Below, piece after piece: positions 34,603 through 48,743 of a stretch of 64,000 bases of DNA (the stretch's first letter is position 1; each line of letters begins with the position of its first letter). The notes under the pieces are model-generated. The model searched no databases and was not told the DNA's origin. It saw nothing but the letters and a program-made list of their open reading frames with translations. A program made the translations under genes and the position numbers. The stretch spans positions 372,001 to 436,000 of the forward strand of contig CAJQUW010007067.1 of assembly GCA_907163375.1 (NCBI GenBank). The letters are read 5' to 3'. Source of the DNA: Prostheceraeus crozeri. Lineage: Eukaryota > Platyhelminthes > Polycladida > Euryleptidae.

Positions 34603-35965
34603 TAGTATATAATCAACAATTGAACAGCATCAATGCAATCGATGAAAATTGATGTAATTCGATAGCGCCTCTCCGTTCATGAATTAAACCAATTTTGAAT
34701 TTGATTTTACCTGCGTGCAGAAATTATATTATCATCAATTTTCCCTGCGGATATATACTTAAGTGATTCAATAAGAAGTAAGGAATATAATTAAGGTGAA
34801 AGAAAGAGTACTCGAAAATGTAGGAATTCTACAATTGAGGCATGAATATTGAGATGCGCTAAGATAAAAGAGGAATGTTCATACTAAAACAACAGAAGAT
34901 TAAAGATATCATTATGGGGAAGAGATTGATGAATGTTAGACATTCCTGATAGTCTAAAAAATATTTTGTTGCTCTGTCATTTATCACATAGTTGCTTAGT
35001 TGTGCGAATGACTGAATGAAGACGAAAGTTTGCAGATGATATAAATCTGCCTGCGATACGGACAATCTTTTTCATTCCAAATTCTTTCATACAATTATTC
35101 CTAGTTTTTTTGATTGTCGTATGAATGTTTACTAAGTACTTTCTCGTAGCGACAGTGCACAGATTTAAGTGCAAAAGAAGATTCAAAGAAAATCGTCACA
35201 ATGGATCTCAGCGTTTAGACAGTTAATGACCAATTTTACCCGCGAGAGGTGAAAATCTTTCACAATTTGAGTTATAATCACGTCACAAATTCATCTTATC
35301 AATCCTGTTTTTAGGAATCATTAGCCAGCATTCGGTAAAATCTCTAAATTATAGACTTTGTATTTGCTATTACATTAATAGCATTAAAAACGATTGAGTT
35401 TAGCCATTGTACATGTATACGCGGCAAGAGCGTTGTACATTGAATATGGACTATGTCAAGAGCATTTGCAATTAATTTAGATGTTGTCATCAAATGTACT
35501 AGAAAAGACAAATGGGGAGGAAGATGAATGTATTTGAATAAAGATTTCGGTACTTTTATTTTCATCTCCCACCCACATTTTCCAATTTTTCAAATTCATC
35601 AAATTTCGTCAAACTTAGTTACATGGGATTTAGAAGAGACTTGGATACTTTTATTCTTTCCGCCTACATTTTTCAATTTTTCCAAAATCATCAAATTTCT
35701 CCAAAGTTGTATAATTCTGATTGTTGTCCACAGAAAAATGACGAGCAGTTGTCTAATTCTGAGGCTGTAAATGTTCTATAAGTCAGATTATAGGAGTTTT
35801 ACACACTCAACGCTATGCAAACACAGAACAGGGATTTTGTTGAATGCAGACAAGTTGGTCGATGTTCAACTTTTACAGAATACAAGGATTGTAGCTGACG
35901 CTGATTGGCTGAAATTGGCTGACATCGACTCCGCTGTGAAGCGTGCATTTAGTCTAACACATGGT
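34603..35965. other. unassigned AT-rich DNA
   Basis: No recognisable gene or repeat. Confidence 0.4.
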
Positions 35966-36350
35966 CTAAGCATATTGAGCTTTGAAACGAAATGTTAGGT
36001 CTTGTTGGGAATACCCAATGGACAAATATTTCAAGGTAATGGTCAGTCTTTCATCTGGACAGACAAGATCTCGAAAGGATGACTTCTTGATATGCTGAGA
36101 AACCAGATATAGTAGATGATTGTATCTATCCTTAGACATGCGAAAGTACTTGAAGATCTCTCGCTGTCGCGAATATGAGGGATAAACTTGCAAAATTCAC
36201 TTTAATCAAGTCGATGTTGAAAAGCTGGACGAATCCACGAGCGTCTTCTTCTTTTCAGCTTGCAATGACGTTTCAGCTTCTTTGCGCTTGTGACGTAATG
36301 CGATGAGAACCTCCAGCATATCTTTACGTTCCTCAATCATGACGAAATGG
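35966..36350 (-). pseudogene. PIF/Harbinger transposase (HARBI1-like) N-terminal fragment
   Basis: The minus-strand frame at 36193-35966 reads FKYFRMSKDRYNHLL, then PDERLTITLKYLSIGYSQQD, the conserved N-terminal region of Harbinger nucleases (RMS---F--LL, ERL-iTLr-L--G). Upstream, with stops in between, lies a Lys/Glu-rich stretch (about 36350-36210). The catalytic DDE domain is absent: the frame ends abruptly after TFRFKAQ. A dead, truncated copy. Confidence 0.75.
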
Positions 36351-36488
36351 AAAGTGATATGAAAGCAAAATCCATACGTGTTTTACAGAGTATTGTGAAT
36401 CAGATTAGTTGCTCTGGATTTTGAAATCGATCAAAGACTAGCAGGTATTTGTAAAACAGAACCGGCGTTTGTAATACAGACCATCTAC

Positions 36489-38194
36489 CATAGAGTAAGT
36501 ATATTTAGGTAGAATGGCAACTCTGCATTTATTAAATGCCAATGTGTATACACTTTCGATTTCGTAATATGAACGTGACACGAAACCCAGCACCACGTGT
36601 GAGATATACGAATTTTTGCACTTTTGGAGAAATATACACGAATTTGATTTATTATGACAGCAATACAGAAGAAGGAAAAGTAATTTACAAATCCTCCATA
36701 TCATGACAACCATGAGAGGTGATGTGGTTTGTTATATTAGGAATTAGATGGCTTACCATTGCTTTAAAGCTCATTCCTTACTATAATAAGATTATTTTCT
36801 TAAGCATGATGATATCACCATAGAATAAATGTATTAGGTAGAGTGGTAACTCCGCATTTGTTAAATCCCCAATGTGTATACACTTTCGAATTTATTAAAT
36901 GAACTCAAAGGAGATGCATTCGGAAATGTTTCCAAATGTGAGATATGCACATTTATGCAGTTTTGAAGAAATTACAACGTATTCGACTGATCATGATAGC
37001 ATAAAGTAGAAGGAAATCATATTATTTTACAGATCGTCCGTGTCATGAAGGCCTTGGAGAGGTAACGTTGTTAAGTTTGCAACTCGATAACCTGCTATTG
37101 CTTTCATGCTGAACCTCAAGAGAATCTTCTTAAGCGTAATCATAAGCAACCTGCCACTGGTAGAACAAAATCACCTAATCAAAGACAATGATTTCAAATA
37201 ACTTTGGAAGATGTAAATGTGTCCACATCATTATGAAGATTCAAGTAATGAGGCATGAAATAAAAATCATGAAATCATGCCGGTGAAAATTGAATTAAAA
37301 ACTTGAAATTTCAGCCAAGAAAACACGAATAATATCGCGACTTTTTCATGAAGACTTCCATTATAATGTCGTTCATCAGATTTCCTTGATAATCAGCTCA
37401 ATTTCCGCTTAGTTAGGATGCTTATTAGCAAATATTCATTCCTTTTGATATCCAACTTGTTTCATACTACTTACATAGGAGAGTCATCTCGGTAGTATAT
37501 AAATTGGCAAAATTTTGACCTTTTTTAGGACTGCTCAAATAATTTTTTGACCACGGGAACGTAATCTCCGCACAAAACTGAATCTTTTGATATAAAAAAT
37601 TTCACTGTATACAGAAACTTTTTTTGAGTCGACACTCTACCTATAGGCCTATATCCATACTCTATGCATACCACAAACTACCTGTCATTGAAAGAGCAAA
37701 GCATAATTACAAAGAAAATGATCTTTAAAAGGTGTAAATGGGTCGACATTATTATGCGGCATTATTCAGATTCAAGAAAAGACGCCTTGTGAATCATAAA
37801 ATCATACCACCAAAAATTGAATTAAAAAACCTGACATCTCAGCCAAGATGCTTTCAATAAGATCTCAACTTTTCATTGAAGACTTCCAGGGACCTGCATT
37901 ATAATGTAGCTTATGAAAATTCCTTATTGTAAGCTTAATTAAATGCTTGTTAGCAAACATTCATTGTTTTCATATCCAACTTGTTTCACACTACTTATAA
38001 AGGGGACGTCATCTCGGTGGTATATAAATACAGGAATAATTTGAAAAATTTTAGCTTTTTAAAAACTGCTCAAATATTTTGTGGACAGCAGGAGCGTAAT
38101 CTCCGCAAAAAACTGAATCTTTTGATATAATAATTTTCATTGTGTACAGATATTTGTTTGAGTCGACACTATACCTATTTATACTTACTCTATG
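36489..38194. mobile_element. CATAGAG hAT-type MITE, copy B, split by copy C
   Basis: Left part 36489-36818 (CATAGAGTAAGTATATTTAGG start) and right part 37667-38194 (ends CTTACTCTATG) belong to one diverged element. Copy C sits between GATATCAC and CATACCAC. More diverged than copies A, C and E, and without a clean 8-bp duplication, consistent with being older. Confidence 0.75.
36819..37666. mobile_element. CATAGAG hAT-type MITE, copy C, nested in copy B
   Basis: An 848-bp element from CATAGAATAAATGTATTAGG to CATACTCTATG. Flanks GATATCAC and CATACCAC match at 6 of 8 positions, compatible with an aged 8-bp target duplication. The interior is collinear with copies A and E. Confidence 0.8.
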
Positions 38195-38769
38195 CTCTAC
38201 TTCTGTATAAAATACGGATAGATGTGAACCGACCTTCATCGGAAGCATCATCTCCTACTGACAATTCCTGAGCAAGCTTCCGCCGCGTTCCGGCAGAGGT
38301 TCTCGCTGAAATTTCCACCTACATTTCCTCACCATGACTTCTTCTATTGATGCGGGTCATCTTTAGTTCTCACTTCTTTCACTTTTCTGTCCTTGATGAG
38401 AACGGAGTTAACCCGATCACGAATCGGGATGAATTTTGATTACGTTTTAATTAATTAGTAATAAACTTAACAATAATCAAAATGTGTGAAACAATAAGAA
38501 GCAGCCAGATTCTTCATTGTTGATATGAAATTGCATAATCAGCAAAATTACCTCACTCAATAAGCTGTGTCTTCATTTTCTCGAAAGACGTGCGAAAAGA
38601 TGTCTTTCTGACACTGTGACTTGAAGGTGTTCATATTGAGTCTGAATTCTGCATGTTGCAGGTATGAGAGCGAGGAGAGTTACTGGATCTAGCGGTTTCA
38701 ATGGTTCATATCACATCTTTCTGATTTCGCTAAAGTCGTACGTTTTGAAATATTGAATGGAAACTGCCC
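38195..38769. other. unassigned AT-rich DNA
   Basis: No recognisable feature. Confidence 0.4.
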
Positions 38770-39290
38770 AGAAGGCTGCACACCAACCAATTTAAGAAAA
38801 GGGCTAGTCATCCTAATCACTAAAGCTGAAAAGAAGAACTAACTGATTCTCACAGACTTTTGATTCTTGCATCATAAGTTGCAAAGCATATTGAGATAGG
38901 GGTGGTAAAATGACGCCTTGCTAATGTGATTGAACGTTAAAGGAAGGTAACAAGTTGTCAATCAGTGCTTTAAAAAACAAAGTAGTTCGATTGATCAAAT
39001 AGCGAGACTAAAGAACGATGCGACAAAGTGATTTCAGAAAGCTAAACTTTCATAAGGGCATTGACAAGTTTTATTGATTTTGATAGGGCTTTTGATGAGA
39101 TTGACCATCTTAAGCTGCACAGTCCTTACAGAGATGGGAATCTATGTTCACATGGACTTTCCATTTTTGACTGGTAAGAGTTTCCCAGGGCTCGGTTGCT
39201 AGTCCAGCTCTTCTCATAATCTACATCGATAACTTGACTAAGAAGCCAGAAAAATCAGCGGACTTAAGAATAGCTTCCATGCTAATTATC
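38770..39290 (+). pseudogene. LINE reverse-transcriptase palm fragment, highly decayed
   Basis: The plus strand shows scattered RT pieces in the expected order: LRKGLVILITKAEK (38795), FIDFDRAFDEIDH (39070, equivalent to the FiDf-kAFDt-dH motif with the first catalytic Asp), and SPALLIIYIDNLTK (39210, equivalent to the lsP-LF-lyindl region). Frameshifts and stops separate them and the catalytic YxDD is not found. Clade uncertain. Confidence 0.5.
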
Positions 39291-42200
39291 ATCTGGACGA
39301 CTAACAGCGATGTATGTAGAGTACAGATGGTACAAATATGCACTGTGCAATATAATGTACATTCAGAATGTTGGCACATTGATGTGTTCATTTTGCATAT
39401 GCAAAGAAATCAAATGATTGCTTTTTAGAATGTTAAATATCACAATTAGATACAACAGTTACGTAACATTGTTTTAAAAGACAAAATGTATGATTGTGCA
39501 TTCACATCATAATGTCAGTCATGGACTATTTTGTAACATTTCATCCTTTCATGTATTGAAAACCATCACTTTCGATGGTTCGATCAGCAGCATTAAATGT
39601 TTCTATTAACCGTTTATAAATGAAGCTCTTGTGCGACGTCACTCTGTCAATTCCCCATTGGTGACTTGGGAACTACTGGTATTGTCAGACTTTGATGAAA
39701 CATTTTGATGCCGACTTCGAATGACACTCCCAGGGCTGTACCACATGACTAAGAACGTAGCCATTAGGCTTGGGAGAGCGCACATGCAAAGAACATGCAC
39801 TCACCGATATATTTGAGCATTTGATGGAATTCAAAATAAGATTCTTGAGATCTACACGGAGTATAGAGTAGATGTCATTTACTCTCGATCAGATGTCATT
39901 AGACTACATTATGTCATAGCAATGATGTCATTTTGAAGCACTTTCCGTTTTCTGATACGGAGAATTGTGTCGGCCATCACTTTTGAAGACCAAAAGGCAG
40001 GTGACCAGGTCATTTTGTAGCTGATTATGTAATAAAATGCTCTTCCGTTCTCATTGAAACAGAACCAAATGCTGATTTTACTATACAGTGTACACTTGAA
40101 TTGACATCAGTTGTCGCAAGATTGATAAATAAAGTTCTAACCATTGTATCAGCCAATCTGGATCTCAAACGTTGACCAATAATTTGAACTTCATATTCTG
40201 AGAATGATATATTTCTGACATTTCCTTTTTAAATGAATGTTCTGAGAATTTGACTGAATGCATCTTCAACTTGAAATCACTTCATCTCTGATAATCTACC
40301 AGACACTATCTAGGAAATAATTGTGTTTTAAATCCCTTGAGGAATAAATAAGTCATCATTGTAATGATTGACTACTTTCTACGCGGCAGAAAGAGAAGAC
40401 ATTATACGAATGTTGTTTAAATTAAATAATTAATGTTAATCGCTCTTCGATTCGAAAACTGTTAAAACACTTGAGATCTGTATTGATCAAGGCGGAGGAA
40501 AAAGCAATAATGGGGCTATAACAATGAGAGCAGATCGGATTCATAATAATGAAACTATTGCAGAATCAACCAGAAGTAGCAACGCTAGCTTCACAACCCG
40601 TACAGATTCCAGCCTTTCTATACCTTCTGAGAGATGTGAGGGTGGACGGAACACTTATCAATTCTTTGTAAACTTGCTTAAATAATCATTAAAAGCATGA
40701 TAGATCTTTAGCAAAATGATCATCTTTTGCTTACACTGAAATTTTTTTCGCTTTTCTTCTTTTCATTTCATCAATTTGCATTGTTTCTTTCACCTGAGTA
40801 ACGCATTGAGCGAGTCGGCAACCACGAAGGATGTTTGGTGTCTGTAATATAGATTCTGCTATATAGATAGCATAATAGTATTAATAAGTTAGCTATGTCG
40901 CTTGGCTATTCCATACTAAATGCATGTGCCCTCATCGATTACAATCTCTTGGTCGTATTCTGAACATTGACCTCATTAGCCATGAATTAGTGGGGGTACC
41001 TGTCTCATCCCTTTTTTGCCTGTATTATGTCAAACTCCGAGTGTTATGTTGGACTCTTTGATTCCTCCCACCCCCACTCTGAATTAGGTTTCCCATTACT
41101 CAATCGTTCCAAAAATTACTACACAGTACAACTGGCGTATGGTCGCTCCAATAGATGTTGCTACGTGGTCGTCTTGCTATTATGAATAACAATGCTAAGC
41201 TTAAATTAGTTGGGATTAGTTAGCATTTGTTGGGAACTGATTGTAGATGATTGTGAAAAATGATTTGTTTTGATTTATTGTTATATGAAAATGTCTCGGT
41301 GGAGTGTTAGGAGCTTGCTTGATAGTATTAGAGCAGATAAGCCGCGCTGAATACAACTTAAATAGAGATTTTTGAAAATACATGTAAACTGCGCATAGTC
41401 TCCTGCTATTTATGTTGGAAAACGTGTGGATAAATAGACAGCAACCGCTTATCCAAACCAATGAATATCCACTTACATTGCGGGGCATGATCATCTGTCC
41501 ATTTTTTATTTGCAATTCACTATTTACGGCATAAAGCTGCAGCATTGCTTATAAAGCTTCTATGAGTAGTATTTAAAGTATATATTGTTGCTACTGAATT
41601 AGCAATTGCATAGCTGTATCTGTGGATGAATGAAAATATTAATTACATTGTCATATTTACTATACCAATGATCAATAATAAGCAATTTGAATTGATTAGA
41701 ATGCTTGATTTTCTATCAGATATTGTCAAAAATTTTCGATTTTCTTTTTAGAAGTCATATTTATGAAGTTCCCATGCGCCAAGTTTGAAAATTGGTTATC
41801 ACAAATTCGTCAAAACTAAATGTCAAATAAGTAGAGTCGAATCTTTCACAGTTTGGAGCTCCTGGTGAAATAGGGCTAATATACGCTCTCCGTAAATAAA
41901 GCATCAATGAGCCTGCTAACATACAAAACAATCATCTATTACTGGAATATAATATGAATATATAATATGAATATAATATTAATACTGGTTAATAATATGA
42001 AGCAATTAAAAATCATGTTGAAATGCACGGCAATAAAGAATATATGATTAAAAGCTATAAAAAGCATACTTCTAAAACTATATATTTGAAAAACAAGATT
42101 TGGAAAAATGCGCGAAACACGATTTTTCAATGCAGCCAAACCAATTATGCACTGCAAATCGCTCAATACCAATCACATACGAAAGATGCATACCAAAACA

Positions 42201-43804
42201 TTTTTTGGTATATTTCTGTATCTATTTGCATGCTTTTCGTGTGTTATTCCAACTTTGGTATGCTTTACATACTAAAGCCATGGCAGCACAATGTTAAAGG
42301 AAAGCATCAATGATGTCTAAAATATGTTGATTTAAGGCCTTTTGTCATTAAAGGTCACACCAATGTTATATGGTACTTGCTACTGTTTTCTAAGTAGTGA
42401 GATAATGACATTTAAGATTCAAACTTACAATACAAAATTCGATTTTAATACACGTACGTCTGAGACATTTCATAGATAATCAATAAGTATTCAACTATCA
42501 AAAATATGCATTATGTAATTTTGGCATTGAGCATATTATTAATCCGAAATAAAGACACATTATAATTAATGACGCAAAAATAGTTATGTTTGAGATACAC
42601 GTACATAAGTCAACATGGTTGCACGAAAGACATCGTTTGAATAGATTGATACTAATCAACTTGGTTCATTAAGTGGAACTAACCAAGCGTCCTGTTAATG
42701 TTACTGGGCAAGTAGCAACGACGACATACATCATAAAATTCGTAATAAATCTAATCTAGATAAATGCCACACTATCAAAACGAAATATTTACGACTGGTA
42801 TTAATGAAATAGTTATTTGGCAGTAGTATGTAAAATATATATTTTCGCTATGTGACTTGTATTGTACATACAAAGACATAATAATGAGGACGAATTTGCA
42901 TACCTACAAAAAAAGCGTACCAACAATTCGTATTTCATCGTAAAACAGCCAATCACAGATAGAATACCTCGTATCGCTACATACGTACCAATTACATACG
43001 AAAGTAAGTGAGATTTTGTATGAATAGCATGCCACATCTCTGTAAACATACGAGAAAATCACATCAAATGTTAGTTTTAATTTTATGTGAATTTGGTATA
43101 TGTTTGTATGTAATTTTCGCATCCAGCCATTTACAGTGTAGAACTTTGCGTTCTTTGCAACTAACTGTTATTTTAGTCCCTTTGATAGCAGCTATTAAAT
43201 TGGTGCTATGAACCATAGAAATCTGACTTTACTGTACGTAGTGTATAAGTTAGTGGAACTATAAGAATGGACAATTTATAAGAATTGTGTATTTTAGCTG
43301 TTTGTTCAGCCACCGACAAACGTCAATATTGTGAGACATTAAGACGAATCCAGTTATTAAAACAAGGCATAGTTTTGTATTGTCAGATATATTGTAAGTT
43401 AATTTATCAAAATGATTTTATTTTTAGAAAGAAAAGTCAACCGCTGGAAGCTGCCTTCGTTCAGATTCCTCTGTCACGCGCATGTCAACTCTAGTCATCT
43501 ATTTTCATAGAGCGTCGGATTGACATGCTGGAGACAGTGTCTTATTTAATAAAATGCAGCGGGCGGCAATTCTATTTCATGTTAGAGGAAACGATGTTGA
43601 TGCATGTATGTATACATATTCGTATGAAAAAACTTCACAAAGAAAGTTTTAGGGTTGACTGGATTAGCCAGTCACAGAAGTCACTGTCCACAGTGGCCAC
43701 ATTGCCACGAATTCCAATAACTTGGCAAATGAGAACATGAATGTTTGTTTGTTCTTCACCACATATGCATTATTTGAGAGACCTATTCGATTCATGAATC
43801 CTTT
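39291..43804. other. unassigned AT-rich DNA
   Basis: A simple TATAATATGAA-type repeat lies at about 41947-42000. Several short ATACGTA/ACATACGA motifs cluster at 42900-43060, but no gene or bounded element was recognised. Confidence 0.4.
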
Positions 43805-44352
43805 CTATCGATCGTAACCAGAGCGGAGTCGATTTAAGAGCACCCATTTTGCTCGCAGCATGTCAAATCCAGGCGGCTTGTCATCCCATCTACTCTTCCA
43901 TGCATTCTTGAAGTAGGAGTCTGGTGTTGTATCGCCGGCCTTTTGTTTCAGATGGTAGAACCTTCTTGAGAGCGGATTCCGAGATTTGAGTCGTTGTTCA
44001 TCTGATACCGGGGTGGCTATAACTTCATGAAGATGGTTGGGTTGTTGAATAGCTCGACTGTATAGCTGTAAGGTTTGTTTGTCTCTTCGCATGTCTGGCG
44101 GTTCGATCCCACTCAGTACTGGAAGTAGCTACGTAGGGGTCGATCTAATACTTCCTGATATGAGGCGCATGCAGTCGTTAAGCTGAACATCGAACTTCCT
44201 AGTATGTGCCGAATGAGACCACACCGGTAAGCAATATTCTGCTGTGGAATAACAAAGTGCAAGCGCCGATATTCTAAGATGCATGAATACAATATACTCA
44301 ATATTGACAGCATTTCTGTTAGTGACCAGCAAATACATGTACATATAAACAA
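43805..44352 (-). pseudogene. LINE reverse transcriptase, C-terminal part
   Basis: The minus strand reads ALCYSTAEYCLPVWSHSAHT, then VQLNDCMRLISGSIRSTPT, an in-frame TAG, LLPVLSGIEPPDMRR, and a tail with RLKSRNPLSRRFY to a stop at 43805, ending in LLNRLRSGYDR. This is the conserved post-palm region of non-LTR retrotransposon polymerases (YS-AEYc-PVW--S-H, R-i-G--R-Tp, LP-L-GI-PP--RR). The in-frame TAG just before LLPVL shows it is inactive. The palm domain lies upstream and is not recognisable. Confidence 0.8.
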
Positions 44353-47300
44353 ATGCGAAGTACAGCAGTTGTACTTTCAGTAAAGTATAGAGTTTGCATC
44401 ATTAAATGTTTTTCTATCTCATGTCATTATTTAGAAAAAATACAAAAAATCAAGCACTAAATATTTTAAACAAGCCGTGCTTTTAGCTGATAATGGCACG
44501 CGGTAGGAATTGCATTGTTTCAAACTAGACTTGACTATATAGTAGCCATGAAAACATTTCGTAAAATATTTACAAGGTGCACCCAACTCACAGGAGTCTT
44601 TGTCAGGGGTCATTAAATAAACATCTGTGAAACCAGGGAATTCCTCATAAAACACTGACAAGTGATAGAATCAATTGATAAATCAGCACCTTGCATGCAT
44701 TTCATTAAAGTGAGTGAGATGATTCAATATCTATGACATGATAAAAACAGCCGATAACGTTCCAATTAAATAGGACTGATAGATTTCCATTTCATGTACA
44801 ATCACTGATAGAACGATAAATTGGAAATCCCTTGGAAATTATGACAGATCAAGAAACGTTGCTGATAAATCACATGAATGCTGAGATTTATCAGATGATT
44901 ACAATGTCAATTTCATGGACATCAAAACGACTAAAACAGCTAGAATTTTGTCAGTCTATAATTGATAATAAAATGGGTGTGTAAGATCCATCTTCACACC
45001 CGAAAAATGAGGGTTTTCCAGAACATGGTGCATTGTCACGCTAATGTAATGCGAAGAGATAGATTGTTTCCTGATTCATCAGATCAAATAAAGTCCTTTT
45101 TCTTCCATAAATAAATTATTTGTTCAATTGTTTTACTTTGAAACTGAAAAAGAGAGGACATAAGTTCAAAGAACTGAATACAAATATCAAAATGTCTCAT
45201 ACTTTTTAAAAATGTTATAAGATAAGTTAAGTAGATATAACATCAATAACATTAGCTATTAGCATCATTTCTAAACATCTCATAGTAGACCCTGCCCATC
45301 TAGCCATGTGTCAGAAATAACTTAAAAGGAAATAAACAATGAATTAGTGAAAAGGTAGGGTTTCACCAAAACTGGGCATCAGAAATTATAGATATAGAGG
45401 AGTTATACATAATACATACGTAAATTGATTTCTCTCAAAAATCAATGTCTAAATTAAGTTAACTTAAAATTTTGGAAACTTTTATCATGTCAAAGGACAT
45501 CTATTGACTGTAAAATTATTCAACGGCCAATCTGTTTTTTTGTCAACTTACTAATCCATGGATAAATTAGAATAGTGTGCAACATTACACTACATCCAAA
45601 ATAGAAGAATAATAGGAATATAGCATCCTAGGCCACAATTTTGAAATGATATCGAAAAACACATATTCAATATCGATGAATGCTGCATCTGAAATTGAAT
45701 ATTTCCCTAAATGTCTGATGTTCAACAAAAATGCAAGAAGCTATATGGAATTTTTTTCTAGTTGCATCTCTCGAAAAGAAACCGCCCACAACTACTGTAG
45801 TAGCCGGAAGTATACAACCAAAAATGCTGTTAATGCCGAGCATTTACAGATGCGGGCGCATTCAAAGTACGTTGCAATTGAAAGTGGTTTTATGAAGCAG
45901 GCCTCAGGTTAAATACCACGGCTGAAGCTAAGAACATACATTCATACTTCCTTTCTCAATGAAATAGGCCTAAGCTAGAAGTTGAGTTTTGGTAAAAATA
46001 TTTTGGCTATCTAAGGAAATCAACATCAAATTTACTGATTGAAGACAATGAAGCTATACCGACGAAGAACAGAAAGAATAATGTCTATAAATGTACGTGC
46101 AAGCTCTGCGAATCCTTCTTTATCAGTTCTGCAAATATGCCATTTGCACTGTACGTCGTATAGTATGTAACAAAGAACATCAACGCAGTATAAATTAAGA
46201 ATACAGCAATGTCACTCTTTCTGACAACTGTCGGTCAGAAATTGTTTCATTACGATAGTAATGAGTTCAATAATATGTTCTGTGTTTCCCTGATGTGTGG
46301 TGATGAATTTTCTCTTACATTTCCCTATCATAAAGCCGAAATTCATGTGATGACCTATTAAAATATGTACTTAACGACTCATTCATTCCGCAAGCAACAA
46401 TAATTCATGTTACTATTTTGAAGTCAAATATACGGTCTATTACGTTAGGCAATTCAATGGAAACAAATTATAGAACACATAGCATGAATAGGAAAATAAC
46501 AGCCCTATTACCTTTTCTGAATTCACATGTTTGTAATGTCCTTGATAAAAGCGCGAAGTGCATATTATAGTGCATGCATTTTGCAGATGCAATTCAATAG
46601 AAATTCTGATTTTCAAAACTCTTTGATATGTGAATATTTGATAAAATTGAATTCGCTCATTCTGAGAAGAATTAGATCAAAAAGAATCACGTTTGTTTTA
46701 TCAGTACATGAAATTTTTGTTGACTTGTTGTAAAATCATGGTTTGTTAGCATTTCTTGGAGAATTCATGTCTTATCTACTTTGATTTCTATACTGATCAA
46801 GTTTCAAAGGTACCTGAATGAAAAATACTGAATGAATTCTCTGAGAAGTGATGAAAACAGCATCTAGCCTACTTCTTCAATAGAAACTGTAGTTTACTTG
46901 TTGAAAGAAGTAGTAAAGAAGATTTTAAACCTATAAGGCATTAAGTTTGAATGAAATGGTTAGCAAGTTGAAAGCATCGCAGAAACGAACTTGTAATAGA
47001 AGAACAAGAACGCAGGATTGAAAGAATATATGATTGAATTGTGCACGAAATGACCTTCAGGATTAGGCATTGCATTGGGGCTGTGAAATGGCTTCATTTA
47101 TTGGACCCTATGCAATTGTGTGAATACATGGTTATGATGGATGATCATCACAATCTCAATCGTATCGATGCGATTAAATGATTAATAATCGCTTCAAAAA
47201 GCGATTTGGCGACTGATCTTGCGATTATTTTGTCAGTTATTGGTCTGATTAGACACCAGTTATTGAATCGATAGTTCTAATGACAATTGTATAGTTTTTT

Positions 47301-48743
47301 AGACAAATGTATTAGTTTTGCATGATGTTTCAACCACAATCAACCCTCGCCCCACTGCTGTATTTTTCCAAGCGCGCCCCCCTGAGTGGGCCTGCTGATC
47401 TCCCAAACTATTACATGTATACCAATTATGCCAAACCATACATCAATCGAAAGGGCATTGAAAGGGGATTCAGAAAAAACAACACTATTTTTATTTTCAA
47501 GGTCATTCCTGGCCTGAGGTGAAAGTCAGAGGTCAAAAAAACGCCAATTGTCAACAAATTTCCATTAGATCACTGTTTGAAATGGAAAATAACAACAAAT
47601 AAACCATTCACAAATCGAAAGATTTGGTCAAGATGGTTAATAAAATGATTATTACTCGTAATGAGACTACATCATTGTCATTAGATTAGGTTCCGAACGA
47701 TTCCGAAGAGGCCAAATCCAGACACAATGTATTTTGCAAAATTTTTCTTGTGACCTTTCCCCGCTTAGACTTACCCCGAACTCAACTTGTTTGTGTCCCT
47801 CGGCTCTGTTTGGCCAGCGTGTGCGCGCAAGTTAATGATGCACATGTACATGCATGTAATTTTGCGTCAATATATACATACTAGATGAGGTAAAAGGTCA
47901 AATAACTCAAGCCTTTATAGCAACTCAAATTGTACTAGAATCGCACATTTTAGTATTTAATTTCTAAGGGTGATGAAAAAACAACCAAATTCGATAAACT
48001 TTTATCTAGACACTGAGGCCAAAGGCAACATAATTCTGAAAATGTTCAATAATTGCTAATTAGGTTTGATTAGGCTTGAAGTTTGAATTTCACCATTTTT
48101 AAATTTCAAACATGCTTACATAATGAGCAGATAGCTTCAAATTCAAAAGCATTGCATTTATGAATTTACTAGTTATATTGATGGGAAGAATACTTTGAAG
48201 TAATCTCAACTTATTTCATTAATAATTGATACTGCAATAAACATAAAGAAGTGAATATGCCGAAATCAGTCAAGATATTCCAAACATTCAAATTTTAAAA
48301 TAGATCTCACGCCAAAAGTTAAATGCCAAATTTATCTTCCGCCGCACAAAATTGCATGACACGTAGAAAGTAAGCTATTGGAAATCTGGTGGTCATAGCT
48401 TGGTTTAAAAGATTTTCAAAATATTCGCCACGGTGGTGGGCGAAAAACTCTTCCACGAGTGGGGCGAGATTTAATGCAGGCCTATTGTTACTAGCGATAA
48501 TAATTCCTGCCACTTTTACTCTACAAGTGGTTGATTTTTAAAAAGTGGTCTATTTATCATTTAATACTGAATGCATGAGAAAAGAAACTGAAACTATTGA
48601 TTGAATAATGCAGGAATCATTGAATGCTGGTAGTCATTTCTGAGTGCTGGCAGCCAGAGTGCTGACATATTTGTATCGGAATTAGACAACGTTTTGAATT
48701 GAACGGGTGATTATAGCCTCATGATCAATGACAGATAATATCA
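44353..48743. other. unassigned AT-rich DNA
   Basis: Short frames at 45646, 46527, 47322 and 48319 (minus) show no known motifs. No RNA gene or bounded repeat was recognised. Confidence 0.4.

Noticed and set aside
47160..47230. AATCGCTTCAAAAAGCGATT hairpin as an RNA or terminator
   Set aside because: A short chance inverted repeat in a eukaryotic context with no supporting features.
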